In this document: piece after piece, positions 21,030 through 32,451 of the stretch
Layout of the letters: the number at the start of each line of letters is the position of its first letter
How positions within the stretch are numbered: position 1 is the stretch's first letter
Source of the DNA: Zanthoxylum bungeanum
Taxonomy: Eukaryota > Streptophyta > Magnoliopsida > Sapindales > Rutaceae
Assembly: GCA_019454045.1 (NCBI GenBank)
Contig: SKCR01023788.1
Coordinates: forward strand, 248,001 to 312,000
Reading direction: 5' to 3'
Length of the DNA stretch: 64,000 nucleotides
Notes under the pieces: model-generated
What the model saw: the letters and a program-made list of their open reading frames with translations, nothing else
Told to the model about the DNA's origin: nothing
The model's database searches: none
Program-made: the position numbers and the translations under genes

Positions 21030-23161
21030 ATGGTATCTTGAGCCTAATTTGAGCATGAAAATGATTAGGGTAAAATTGATACGACCATGATTTGATAAAA
21101 TTGATTGATTGAGTATGCTTGAATGATGATAACATAGTGTTATGCATGATCAATTTCATGAAATGTTGATTGGATCAATTTTTTGCCCATTCCTTAGTTT
21201 GGCCGAATGTTGAGCTTGCCCTAATGTCATGGTATTTTTATTTTTTGATCATTGGATGAGTTGAAAAACATGGATAATGTTGATTTGAGATTCAATTGAA
21301 TTGAAAACGAAATCGGACAAATAAAACCCTAGATGCCGTGAGTTGATAAGCATGTAATGAGATGATTTTTTTATTCAAAAATATTGGACATGAGTTGAAC
21401 AAATTAATACATGATTAATTGATTAAATTTGTATTTTGGAAATATTAATTAAGATAATCAATTAATGTATTACACTTGAATTAATTGAATTTTGAAATTT
21501 GGAATATTGAAATTTAATTAATTGTGCTTGATTTTGAATTGGGCTTATAATTGTTATATTTGGGCCTAATGGGCTTGTTTGGGCCAAGTAGGTTTTGGTC
21601 AATTGGATTGGTTCCAAATTGGGCCTAAGCCACTCCATTAAGTCCAAATATGACTAATGGGCCTTTTATGTTTAATTGGGCCTAATGGGCCTAAATTGGT
21701 TTCTTGGCAAATAAGGATGATTCCTTACATGGGCTTTTTGGCTTTGACCCACTTTGACCAAAGTCCATGCCTTATGAAATTAATTGAAAGCCCATTGGAC
21801 TTTAATTGAATTAGACATTGGATGTTGTTGGGCTTTGAGTCCCATTTAGATTAGATTTGGAATCTAAGTCGAAAGGCACGTTTAAAAGTGTGTTATTTAA
21901 TTTGGAATTAAATAAATGAATTAGTATTGAATACGAATTAAATTAGATTTAAAGAGTAGTTCGATATAATTCAAGAATTCGTACTTTGAGTACTTATTCT
22001 AAAACGAGTTGGACTCGCGCAAATCAAATCATTGTTTGAACATTGGATGATCACTAATATTCAAAAATTAATTAATTTGATTAGATTGATTGAATAACAT
22101 ACGTGAATGAATACATGGATGTGTTAAATGAATAACGAATATCGGATGGATATTAGAAGGGAAATGGCAATTTTAGAAATTATTGTAAATTTAGAATTTA
22201 TTAAATTGGACCTGCATGTCCAGCCTTATCTCTCTAAATTCTTTGTATTCTCTTCTCACCTAATTCCCCTCAATGTTAATGAGGTTTCTATTATTGTATT
22301 ATGTAATTGGGTAGAAGTTGGAATAGTGCTAACCTGGAGAGGAAAGAGAGTGATTTGTTCAAGGAACAAGTTGTTAAATATCCATCCGCATATCGTTATT
22401 AATTTATTTTCGTGCCTTATTATGTTTTTAGAATGCATGCTTAAGGGTGTATGATGAGACCTAACAAAGATAATAAATTGGTTGCCAATTTACCCGAAAA
22501 ACCCTCAAAACATATTAAGCGTTTTCCTTCCAATGAGTGATTCTTACTCAAGATCCAAGATTGGCACTGGTTTGTTGGCCAAAGTCAAGACCTTTGTCAG
22601 TTGCGGATGTGTTTGAATCATGAAGGCTTTGTTCCATATCGGTGTCTTGTCCAAGTTGTGATTTGTTGGCCAAAGTCAAGATCACTTCTTGTCCATCGAC
22701 ATTGATTACGAAGCTTTCCAAGGTCAATGGGTCCCGCTTAACTGGAATCATTAAGCTTGTTGTGCCAAAACCTAGGCTTAGTTGATTCAGAGAAAACAGG
22801 TTAGGAAAATATATTTGATATATTGGCATATATAAAGTACATATGTTTTGGACTTGGAGGTCCACCTACCGGATCTAGGAATTGGATGAGATCCAATTGA
22901 TCTTAGAGATCTACCTAGTTAAATATCATACAGCTTGTTGGCCAAAGTCAAGGTTGTGTGTTATTTTACGAGATCCTAGCCCACTAGGAAACTAGGTTTC
23001 CCGAGTACTCAACAGAGGGTTAGAGGCTTGCCGAAAAATAGTGGGAAACTAGTATTGAATTTGCAATTTCATTCAAATACTTAGCTTTACGCGCTTTCAA
23101 ATTATTTCGTCAATTATTCTTATTAGTTGGACTAATATAATTTTATTTTTCTTGTAAACAG
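20943..23161 (+). other. Candidate leader intron of copia B
   Basis: Donor AAT|GTAAGTGT lies in the LTR. A CTAAT branch-like site and TTTTATTTTTCTTG tract precede the CAG ending at 23161, 47 nt before the gag ATG at 23208. The span removes the primer site and the whole upstream-ATG-rich leader. Confidence 0.5.
21031..21044 (+). promoter_or_regulatory. Primer binding site of copia B
   Basis: TGGTATCTTGAGCC lies one base after the LTR. It is an initiator-Met-type site with TT in place of A before GAGCC. Confidence 0.75.
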
Positions 23162-23207
23162 ACTACCCAAACATTATTAATTGGATAATTAGATTATCAC
23201 AATTAAA
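21045..23207 (+). other. Copia B leader
   Basis: Homologous to the other leaders, with TTGGCCAAAGTCAAG at 22575, 22666 and 22938 and the hairpin cluster at 22975-23011. ORF 22128-22454 is a leader frame. The counterparts in A and D keep only the first residues (YRMDIRR), so coding is unlikely. Confidence 0.78.
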
Positions 23208-24237
23208 ATGATTGGAAAGAACACTGTTAGGGACATTATCATGGGTGACAATGTCTTCAATGACATGAACTTTTCCTACTGGGAGATGATCTCAGAATTT
23301 TTTTGGGATCCAAAAGTTACTCTATACGATAAATAGACCTCTTGGCCTAAGCTCAGACCTGAGGAAATAGTGAGAAGACTCACAGCGATGACAACTGCAC
23401 CGCTCAATCCATTATGCTTGCTGCCATGACTCAGTAATTTCATCGACAGAACAATGGATTGGATCCCTATAACATGTTGGCAAAGTTGTACGATCTTCAT
23501 CAATCTAATCTTAGATCGCAAAGGTATGAGTTGCAGAAGAAGCTCTTCCGTGCACGTATGTCAGAGGGTACATCTGTTGAGGACCACGTGTCACAGATGA
23601 TTGCTGACATCGAGCAACTGTCTCAGATGGGCATTGTCTTCGAGGTTGAGACCTCCATAGATTTGATCTTGCAGTCTATCCCTGACACTTGGAGTGGGTT
23701 CATCATGAACTATAATATTTTGAACCAAGATGATACTCTTGGAGAGTTAATGTCCATTCTGAAAGAGGCTGAAAATGAGCTTCTAAAGGGCAAAAAGCGC
23801 GATGTGCACTTCGCTTCGACATCTCAGAATTCGAGGGCTTGGCCTAAGGTGACTGGAGGTGTGAAGAAGAAGAAGCACAAGAACAAGGGCAAGGCCAAAT
23901 CATCAAAGGGTTCTGGGAAACCCAAGGACAAATCCCAAGATGTATGTCTGCAGTGAGGCAAGCGGGGTCACTGGAAGTGTGACTGCCGTGAGTACAAGAC
24001 ACACATGAAGGAGATTAAATCGGGCAAGGCACCAGCTTCAGGTATGTTTGTTATAGAAATAAACATGTCTACTTCTAGTTTTAAGAATTAGATTTTTGAT
24101 TCTGGTTGGCAAGATCTGCGGATTAGTAGGAGACTGGCCTCAGGGGAGATTGATCTATGCATCGGGAATGGGACAAGAGTTGCCATTTGGCCGTGGGCAC
24201 TTATGTTTTGGAACGCCTTCGAGGCATTGTACTTGAA
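23208..24237 (+). pseudogene. Copia B gag-protease (5' part, heavily decayed)
   Basis: The start ATG 23208 (NTVRDIIMGDNVF) matches other copies but the frame breaks at ~23290. Frame 23459-23956 holds the central Gag (RYELQKKLFRARM, VSQMIADIEQLSQMG) and basic linker. The zinc knuckle is lost: the second Cys codon is TGA (CLQ-stop-GKRGHWKCDC, ~23954), and WIFDSG reads stop-IFDSG at ~24090. About ten codons after DSG are missing. The gene is cut at 24238 by C and resumes at 34301. Confidence 0.85.
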
Positions 24238-24242
24238 CTAAC

Positions 24243-26152
24243 TGTTGGTTTCTATTATTTGTCCCAAGGAAAGATTAAGCATTAAAATACAACAATATGA
24301 ATATATAATAAACTTTGAAGGATGGCGGAATCATACTTACAAAGCTTAGTGATGAAGATGATGAACAAAGTTTGAAGCTCCAAAACTCTTGAAGTTTCGG
24401 CCAAGGTGATGATGAGTGGTTGAAAGCTCCAAGCTTTGTGAATCCCAAGCTCCAAGGTGGTTTCCCTATCACCTCCTTTGATTCCAAGATGTGCTAGCAA
24501 GAGAGAAATAAGAAAAAAAATTTCTTCCTTTTGCCTTAGGGAGTTACGGTTTTGATGAAAGAGAGAAGGGAGAGTGTTTTGATTTTTTGTGTTTTTCTTT
24601 CCAAAAGAAATAATAATCATCCATACCAAAAAAAATCTTGGTATATACTTTGCCAAAAAGGTCAAAGACTTTTCCTCCAAAAAGCCATTAAAGGCTCCAC
24701 CAACTAATGTCATGAATAGTGACTAGATGTCACTTTAATAAAGTGATGTGTGACTTCTATCAACTTGTCATGTCAATCGATGTGTGACTTCGCGATGTGA
24801 CTTGCGGGTCCCACTCGTTTCAAAATACGAATGTGTCCGCAAACACTTTCGGGCTCGGTTTCGCTAATTCCGAATTAACGAATTTCCGTCGCGACGTAAA
24901 TTAAATAATTACGCCTAGTGAAATCACTATTCACGTCGCTAACGAATTAATTCAAATTGATTCGTTTGCCCGAATTAAAATCCGATTTCAATTCCGCGTC
25001 GAAATCTATTTCGTTTATATATCGAATATATTATTTTACCGATTAATTCTAAATTAATCGTTCTCTCTCTAAATAAGGCACTTTATCCAAGATAAAGTTT
25101 CTCCGCAATTAATCCAAGATTAATAAAGTTCGAATCAATTATCATAGGTGAATCTTCAGGAAGCGACCCGAGAGATCTCCGGATATGTTGGCAGTAAATA
25201 CGGTCGTCGGATAATCCGAACACGTACGTACCTAGTACTACGTTTTTACCGACTTACAAGACAAGGTTGGCTTCTAGCAAAGCGCGATGCCTACCCAATT
25301 CTCCAGAAATATTCTTATAGGAATATTAGATCTATATCAAGCGTAGTATACCGTAGTATTGCGTACATCGATCCAGTGTCGTTTGATCACATGTTAGGCC
25401 TGGGGCTGGAAAAATGTGTCTGCCCCGTACGAAACATATATCGGACATCAAGCAACTAGTCTCTTTAAATCGGACAATCCTGACCTAGTCATATTGCCCC
25501 GACGGTTGCAACCTTTTATAGAGTACTAGTTCTGTGTCCTGCGAGATCATCAACTCCATATGTCTGAAGTGACACTTCCATCTTGACATCACACCCAGTA
25601 CACTACGATTCCTGATAAACCCAGAAGTGGTGAACACAGAACTGGTTAAAGCCCCCAACCACCAAAACCAAAGTTCAAACCATATACACCTACCCTGATG
25701 CGGCCTACCCTGATGCGGCCTCCCATAGACACGCAGACATACTACCAATGGGATTCCGCGGGGTCTATCCAGAGCGAAGCTGTTTTCCGTACCATCGGTA
25801 AAACACAACCTCCTATCGCACTCACATAAGTATCCAATACTTAAATATATGAGAACTATGCTGTTGTGCCCTCACAACCTGCACAAGTGCAATACTAGTC
25901 TATTCCGCATTATCGATGTCCTATCTCGATAATACTCCGACTAGGGATATTTAATGATTAATCCTTTTATATATTGATACTGTCTCATATCATCTCAACA
26001 AGGAACTAATCATATGGACTTTCGCCATTTATATATCAAAGTAAATAAATTACAAAATGGCAAAAGGCAATTTCATTATCACACAGTTAATTTTGTACAA
26101 TAATACAATATCATTTACAAAACAGTGACGCTATGGGTCATAATGTCTAACA
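24243..26152 (-). repeat. Copia C 3' LTR (window-left)
   Basis: The 1910-bp LTR differs from its partner by loss of ~47 bp around 25676 and a 15-20-bp duplication (CCTACCCTGATGCGGC repeated at ~25690-25720). Sense ORF 25485-25808 is LTR. Confidence 0.93.
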
Positions 26153-26167
26153 ATCTCCCACTTGGCC
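26153..26167 (-). promoter_or_regulatory. Polypurine tract of copia C
   Basis: Reverse of ATCTCCCACTTGGCC, that is GGCCAAGTGGGAGAT, immediately next to the 3' LTR. Confidence 0.85.
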
Positions 26168-27513
26168 TATAGCCAGTCACTCAAGCATCTAATACCTGAA
26201 CTATGTATGTGTCGCTCAAACACATGCGTATAAACAGCCTTCGTCAGCGGATCTGCAATGTTGTTATCTGATGCGACCTTCTCGACCTTTACATCGCCAC
26301 GATGTATAATCTCTCGAATCAGATGGTAACGCCGAAGAACATGCTTGGATCGTTGATGAGACCTTGGTTCCTTAGCTTGTGCTATAGCCCCGTTATTGTC
26401 ACAATACAATGGAACGGGCTCAGCAGCTAACGGAACTACTCCTAATCCGATTAGGAATTTTCGGATCCAAACTGCCTCCTTTGCTGCTTCCGACGCAGCG
26501 ATGTACTCCGCTTCTGTTGTTGAATCGGCAACAGTATCTTGCTTGGAAGATTTCCAGCTCACTGCTCCGTTATTCAAACAAAAAATGTACCCAGATTGCG
26601 ACTTGAAGTCGTCCTTGTCGGTTTGGAAACTTGCATCAGCATACCCAGATACCGCAAGTTCTCCTTCTCCATAAATTAAGAAAGCATCCTTAGTTCGTCT
26701 AAGATACTTAAGGATGTTCTTAACTGCCATCCAGTGACCTTCACCTGGATCGGCCTGATAGCGACTGCACATGCTCAAAGCATATGACACATCAGGTCGT
26801 GTACATATCATGGCATACATGATCGATCCGACTGCCGAGGCGAACGGTATCCGACTCATGTTATCTCTCTCTTCTTGAGTCTTAGGACACATGTCCTTAG
26901 ACAGAGAGATACCACGTAACATTGGCATCAATCCTTTCTTGGATTGATCCATGCTGAATCGCTTCAACACTTTGTCAATATATGTACTCTGGGAGAGTCC
27001 AAGCAGCTTTCTAGATCTATCCCGGTAGATCTTTATTCCCAGAATAAAGGCTGCTTCTCCCAGATCTTTCATGGAGAATTTTAATGAAAGCCAAGCTTTC
27101 ACCGACGTTAGCATGGGAATGTCATTGCCTATAAGCAATACATCGTCGACATAAAGGACAATAAAAGTCAGTGCTCTCCCACTAGTCTTCTTGTATACAC
27201 AATGGTCATCTTCATTTTGCACGAAATCATATTCTTTTATGATCTCATCAAAACGCTGATTCCATGACCGTGATGCTTGCTTCAATCCATAAATGGATCG
27301 ATTTAACTTACAAACCTTGTTTGCAAGTCTAGGTACGATAAAACCGTCAGGCTGTTGCATATAAACATCCTCCAAAAGGTTTCCGTTAAGGAAAGCGGTT
27401 TTAACGTCCATCTGCCATATCTCGTAATCGAAATATGCAGCTATTGCAAGCATTATCCGAATGGATTTAATCATGGCAACGGGTGGAGAAAGTTTCGTCA
27501 TAATCAACACCAT
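26167..27513 (-). pseudogene. Copia C reverse transcriptase-RNase H (long open frame)
   Basis: The 448-codon frame has RT motifs DVKTAFLNG (D36), IYGLKQASRSW and LYVDDVLLIG (YVDD 121-124), then RNase H with GYADASF (D291), [15 protein letters not shown] (E332/E334), LYCDNNGAIAQA (D370) and DNNIADPLTKA. All expected catalytic residues are visible. The frame overlaps the integrase frame because of an extra C in TTTCTCCACCCG at ~27488; without it integrase and RT would be continuous, as in copia polyproteins. The C-terminus IPQ...KF is replaced by VYTHVFERHIH. This is the most complete RT in the window but cannot be made as part of the full polyprotein. Confidence 0.92.
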
Positions 27514-28903
27514 ATTGTTGACGATACCCCTTTGCTACAAGCCTAGCTTTGTATGTTTGCACGTTGCCATCCATGTCGGTCTTCTTCTTGAAGATCCATC
27601 TGCATCCAATAGGCTTTACGCCTTCTGGTGCATCAACCAGTGTCCAAACTTGGTTGGCATACATGGAATCCATCTCGGACTTCATGGCTTCTTGCCATAA
27701 AGCGGAATCAATATCCTGTATTGCTTCCTCATACGTAGCGGTCGGTTCATTATCCTCAATAAGATTAATATCTACATGAGGCGAGATCAGGTACCCATAC
27801 CTCTCAGGTATTGTCCTGACTCTCTCCGACCTACGCGGTCCTTGTGTATATGAAGATTGTGGTACAGACTCATCCCGGATGGTCTGTTCATGTTCCGTCG
27901 TTGATTCATTGCCAGGAACAGTATCACTACGATTTTCATCGAGTTCTACTTTCCTCCCACTTACCACTGCATCTAGAAATTCCTTCTCAAGGAAAAATGC
28001 ATGTAGAGCAACAAATACTTTGTTCTCTTGTGGGTGATAGAAGTAATATCCTTTGGTTTCCCTAGGATATCCCACGAAAAGGCATTTATCTGATTTGGGT
28101 TCTAGTTTGGTTCCTTCCAAACGTTTAACATATGCCCAGCATCCCCAAATCTTCAGGAAAGAGAAACCCGGTTTTCTTCCTGTCCATAACTCGTATGGAG
28201 TCTGTTCAACAGACTTTGACGGAACCTTATTCAAAATAAGTACTGCACTGTATAAAGCGTATCCCCAGAAGGATATTGGTAGCTCAGTGCGACTCATCAT
28301 AGACCTTACCATGTCTAGCAAGGTACGGTTTCTCCGTTCAGACACACCGTTTAATTGCGGTGTTCCAGGAGGAGTCCACTGTGAAAGAATACCATATTCT
28401 TTCAAGTAATCTTGAAACTCATAACTTAAGTATTCACCACCACGGTCTGACCGCAATGTCTTAATACTCTTGCCTGTTTGTTTTTCTACTTCGTGTCGAA
28501 ACTCTTTGAATTTCTCAAAAGTTTCCGACTTGTGTTTCATTAGATACACATAACCATAACGAGATGCATCATCCGTAAAGGTTACGAAGTAATGATATCC
28601 ACCTCTAGCCTGGCTAGACATGGGCCCACATACGTCACTATGAACGAGGGCTAACAGTTCTGTGGCACGTTCACCTTTACCGCTAAAAGGTGATTTAGGC
28701 ATTTTGCCTAAAAGACAAGATTCGCAGACATCATATGAATTAGGATCAAATCCGTCCAAGTATCCACTCTTCGAAAGTGTGGATATGCGAGTCTTGTTGA
28801 TGTGTCCTAGACGACAATGCCACATGTAAGCTTCATCTTTTAGATTACTCATTTTGAGCCTTTTGTTTGTCATTTTACGTTTAGGAGATTCATTTATATT
28901 CAA
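27467..28903 (-). pseudogene. Copia C integrase (long open frame)
   Basis: The 478-codon frame carries the pre-integrase HHCC zinc site (H29, H34, C60, C63), the integrase core with D90 (VHSDVCG), D153 (RSDRGGEY) and E189 (VSERRNR), with exactly 35 residues between the last two as in D,D(35)E enzymes, then the C-terminal linker and start of RT ([26 protein letters not shown]). It ends at the frameshift at ~27488. The upstream link to protease is broken between 28904 and 29094. Copia gene order PR-INT-RT is seen directly. Confidence 0.92.
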
Positions 28904-30136
28904 AATATAAAGACCATTATTTGCAACGGCAGTGCATATTTCTGCATCATTTTTATATAAATAACACCCAGTGTGTTTCTAAATACAAAAGTGTACCCCT
29001 GCTGGTTAACAAAGATACAGATACAATATTCCTAGTTAAACTAGGTATATATATAACAGTTCAAAAGTTTAAGTACATGCCCCGAGGGCAGTTCTAAAAC
29101 AAAGTCCCTACAGCCAAAACAGCAACTGATGTTCCGTTTCCGACTCGTAGGTCAACCTCCCCTGAAGCCAGCACCCTGCTATTCTGCAGATCCTGCAAAT
29201 CAGTACAAATATGAGCAGCACAACCAGAATCAAAAATCCAATTTTTAAGACTAGAAGTAGTCATATTAATTTCAATAACAAACGTACCAGAGGCTGGTGC
29301 CTTGCCCGCCTTGATATCCTCCCTCTGTCCCTTGCCCACTCGGCAGTCACGTTTCCAGTGACCCTTTTTGCCGCATTTGAGGCAGACATCTTGAGATTTG
29401 TCCCTTGGCTTCCCAGAAGCCTTTGTCAACTTGCCCTTACCCTTGTTCTTATATTTCCTCTTCTTCACCCCTCCAGTGGCCTTGGGCCCAGCCCTTGGCC
29501 CCTGAGAGGTCGATGCATAGTGCGCCTCGCGCTTGCCCCCTTTTAGGAGTTCTTTTTCAGACTCCTTCAGCATGGATAACAGCTCTCCAAGAGTGTCATC
29601 GGTATCCATCAACTTATAGTTGATTATGATTTGTTTCCAAGTATCGGGAAGTGATTGTAAGATCAAATCTACAGTCAGCTCGGCCTCCAAGACTATTCCC
29701 ATACTGCCCAACTCATCAATATCGGCAATCATTTGAGCCCCATGGACCTCAACTGATGTGCCTTCAGTCATTCGGGTGCGGAAGAGTTTCTTCACTAACT
29801 CATACCTCTCCATCCGCTTGTTGGTGCGGTGGAGATCTTGCAGTCTAGCCATCATGTTATAAGGATCCAAGTCCCTATTCTGGCGACGAAAGTGTTGAGT
29901 CATTGAAGCTAACATAACAGCCTGAGCTGTGTCACAATCCTCGCTGTGAGTTCTCCATAACTCCAGCTCAAGCGGATCAGTGGGTCTAGGCGGGAGAGGT
30001 GAGGTGTCTGTATAGTGTACAGTAGCCTCTCAGCCCCAAGTACTATCTTGAGGTTCATTTCCCAGTCAGCGAAGTTTGTGCCTTTAAAGACATTATCACC
30101 CATGATGATGTCACGCACATTTCCCTTGCTAGCCAT
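28904..30136 (-). pseudogene. Copia C gag-protease (frameshifted)
   Basis: Start ATG at 30136 (MASKGNVRDIIMGDNVF) matches the other copies. The first frame breaks at about 29995-30010, where GGCTTAGGCCCAAG-type sequence is altered. Frame 29915-29094 continues Gag with the CCHC knuckle (C178, C181, H186, C191) and protease motif WIFDSG (D229). A T missing in the GGGACTTTG stretch causes the stop at 29094. The remaining protease-to-integrase joint (28904-29093) has further small indels. The basic stretch KKRKYKNKGKGK precedes the knuckle. Confidence 0.88.
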
Positions 30137-32337
30137 CTCAACCACAATAGTCTAACTATTTAGTTGACGATGAAATGGATGAAATGGGTACAGTCAACTG
30201 ACTTACAAGAAAAAATAACAATGTATTAGTCCAACTAATTTAAAAAAATAGACGAAAAATTTTGAAATACGCGTAAGGCAAAGTATCTGAACGAAATTGC
30301 AAATTCACATACTAGCCTCCCACTATTTTCATCGAGTCTCTAACCCTCTGTTGAGAACTCGGGAAATCCTATTTCCTAGTGGGCTAGGATCCCGTTAAAT
30401 AACACACAACCTTGACTTTGGCCAACAAGCTGTATGCTACTTAACTAGGTAGATCTCACAGATCAATTGGATCCAATCCAATTCCTAGATCCGGTAGGTG
30501 GACATCCAAGTCCTAAACATATGTACAATACTTATGTCAATGTATCTAATACATTTTCCTAACCTTATCCTCCGAATCATCTAGGCCTTGGCTTTGGCAC
30601 AACAAACCTAATGATTCCAGTTAAGCGGGACCCATTGACAAGGAAAGTTTCGTAATCAATGTCTTTGGACAAGAAGTGATCTTGACTTTGGCCAACAAAT
30701 CACAACTTGGACTAGACACCGATATGAAAACAAACTCTCATGATTCAAGTACATCCTAATTGACAAGGTCTTGACTTTGGCCAACAAACCAATGCCAATT
30801 GGATCTTGAACGAGAATCATTCAATGGAAGGATATTCGCTTAATATAAATTGAGGGATTTTCGCGTAATTGGCAACCAATTTATTTATCTTTGTTAGGTC
30901 TCATCAACATACACCCTTAAGCATGCTTCTAAAACATCATAAAGCGCGTAAAGTAAATTAATAGTGATATGCGGATGGATATATAAACAACTTGTTCCTA
31001 GAACAAATCACTCCCTTTCCTCTCCCCGCTAGCACTATTCTACTTCTACCCAATTACATAATACAATAAGAGAAACCTCATTTACATTGAGGGGAATTAG
31101 GTGAGAAAAGAATACAAAGAGATAAAAGAGATAAGGCTGGACACGCAGGTCCAATTTATAAATTCTAAATTTACAATAATTCCTAGAATTACCCTTTCCC
31201 TTCTAATATCCATCCGATATACACTATTCATTCATCACAAACATATATATATTCAATCAAGACATGCTTCTACAACCAATCTAATCCAATTAATTAGTCT
31301 TTGTTGTTAAGTGATCATCCAATGTTCAAACAACGGTTTTGATTTTGCGCGAGTCCAACTCGTTTGAGAATAAGTACATAAGGTACGAATTCGCGAATTA
31401 TATCGAACTACTTATTAAATCTAATTTAATACGTATTCAATACTAATTCAATTAATTTTAATTCCAAATTAAATGTTTACACTATTAATGTGCTTTAAAG
31501 ACTTGATTCTAAATCTAATCTAATTGGGTCTCAAAGCCCAACTAACATCCAATGTTTGTTTAATTAAAGTCCGATGGGCTTTCAATTGATTTATTAAGGC
31601 TTGGGCTTTGGTCAATGCGGGTAACCCAATTGCCAAACCCAAATAAGGAATCACCCTTAAATGCCATAAAATCAATTTCAAGCCCATAAGGCCCAATTAA
31701 ACATAAAAGCCCATTTTACCATATTTGGACTTAATGGAGTGATTTAGGCCCAAATTGGATCCAATCCTTTTGGCCCAAATCTACTTGGCCCAACCAAGCC
31801 CATTATGCCCAAATATAATAATTCAAGCCCAATTTTACAATTAAGCCCATTAATTAAATTTTAATATTCCAAATTTTAAAATCCAATTAATTAAAGTGTA
31901 AATCCATGATTAATACATTAAACCAAATATTTCCAAAACACCAATTTAATTTATTAATCATCACTTGTTCAAAACACATGTCCAACAATTATTTGAACAA
32001 AAATCAAGTCCTTATTCATGTCCATTACATTCGGCCAAGGTGAATTTTTGTGTCGATTTGTTTTTCAATCCGATTGAATCACTAATCTACGTCCCGTATA
32101 CGTTTTAAGTCATCCAATGATCTTACAACCAAAAAATTCCAATCCACTCCAAGTAGTGATGTATTCGGCCAAGGCATAAATTTGGGGGAAAAATCATCCA
32201 ATGCATTTTTCATCAAATTGATTACATATTATGTCATTATACATACATATAAGCATACTCATTCATCAAATTTCACAAGAACATGCTTCAATCAATTTTA
32301 CCCAAATTTTAACCTAAAGTATTTCATGCTTAACCAT
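30137..32337 (-). other. Copia C leader
   Basis: A 2.2-kb leader homologous to the others. CTTGACTTTGGCCAA (the reverse of the shared 15-mer) occurs near 30413, 30692 and 30770. The hairpin cluster at ~30356-30392 has weakened pairing (GAGAACTCGGG). Confidence 0.8.
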
Positions 32338-32451
32338 GGCTCCATGATACCATTGTTGGTTTCTATTATTTGTCCCAAGGAAAGATTAAGCATTGAAATA
32401 CAACAATATGAATATATAATAAACTTTGAAGGATGGCGGAATCATACTTAC
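30198..32451 (-). other. Candidate leader intron of copia C
   Basis: Donor GTAAGT at 32451-32446 lies in the 5' LTR. The acceptor side has ACTAAT, a TTATTTTTTCTTG tract and CAG at 30200-30198, ~62 nt before the gag ATG. Confidence 0.48.
32338..32352 (-). promoter_or_regulatory. Primer binding site of copia C
   Basis: Reads TGGTATCATGGAGCC on the minus strand, one base from the LTR. Two bases (TG) are inserted relative to TGGTATCAGAGC. Confidence 0.8.

Noticed and set aside
22128..22454. Leader ORF starting near YRMDIRR, with counterparts at 9163 and 45893
   Set aside because: Only the first residues agree; frames then diverge through indels, so no shared protein.
27549..28409. Plus-strand ORFs inside C (for example 27549, 28053) and similar ones at 50473, 58665, 59166
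   Set aside because: Antisense shadows of copia integrase/RT; they recur only because pol is repeated.
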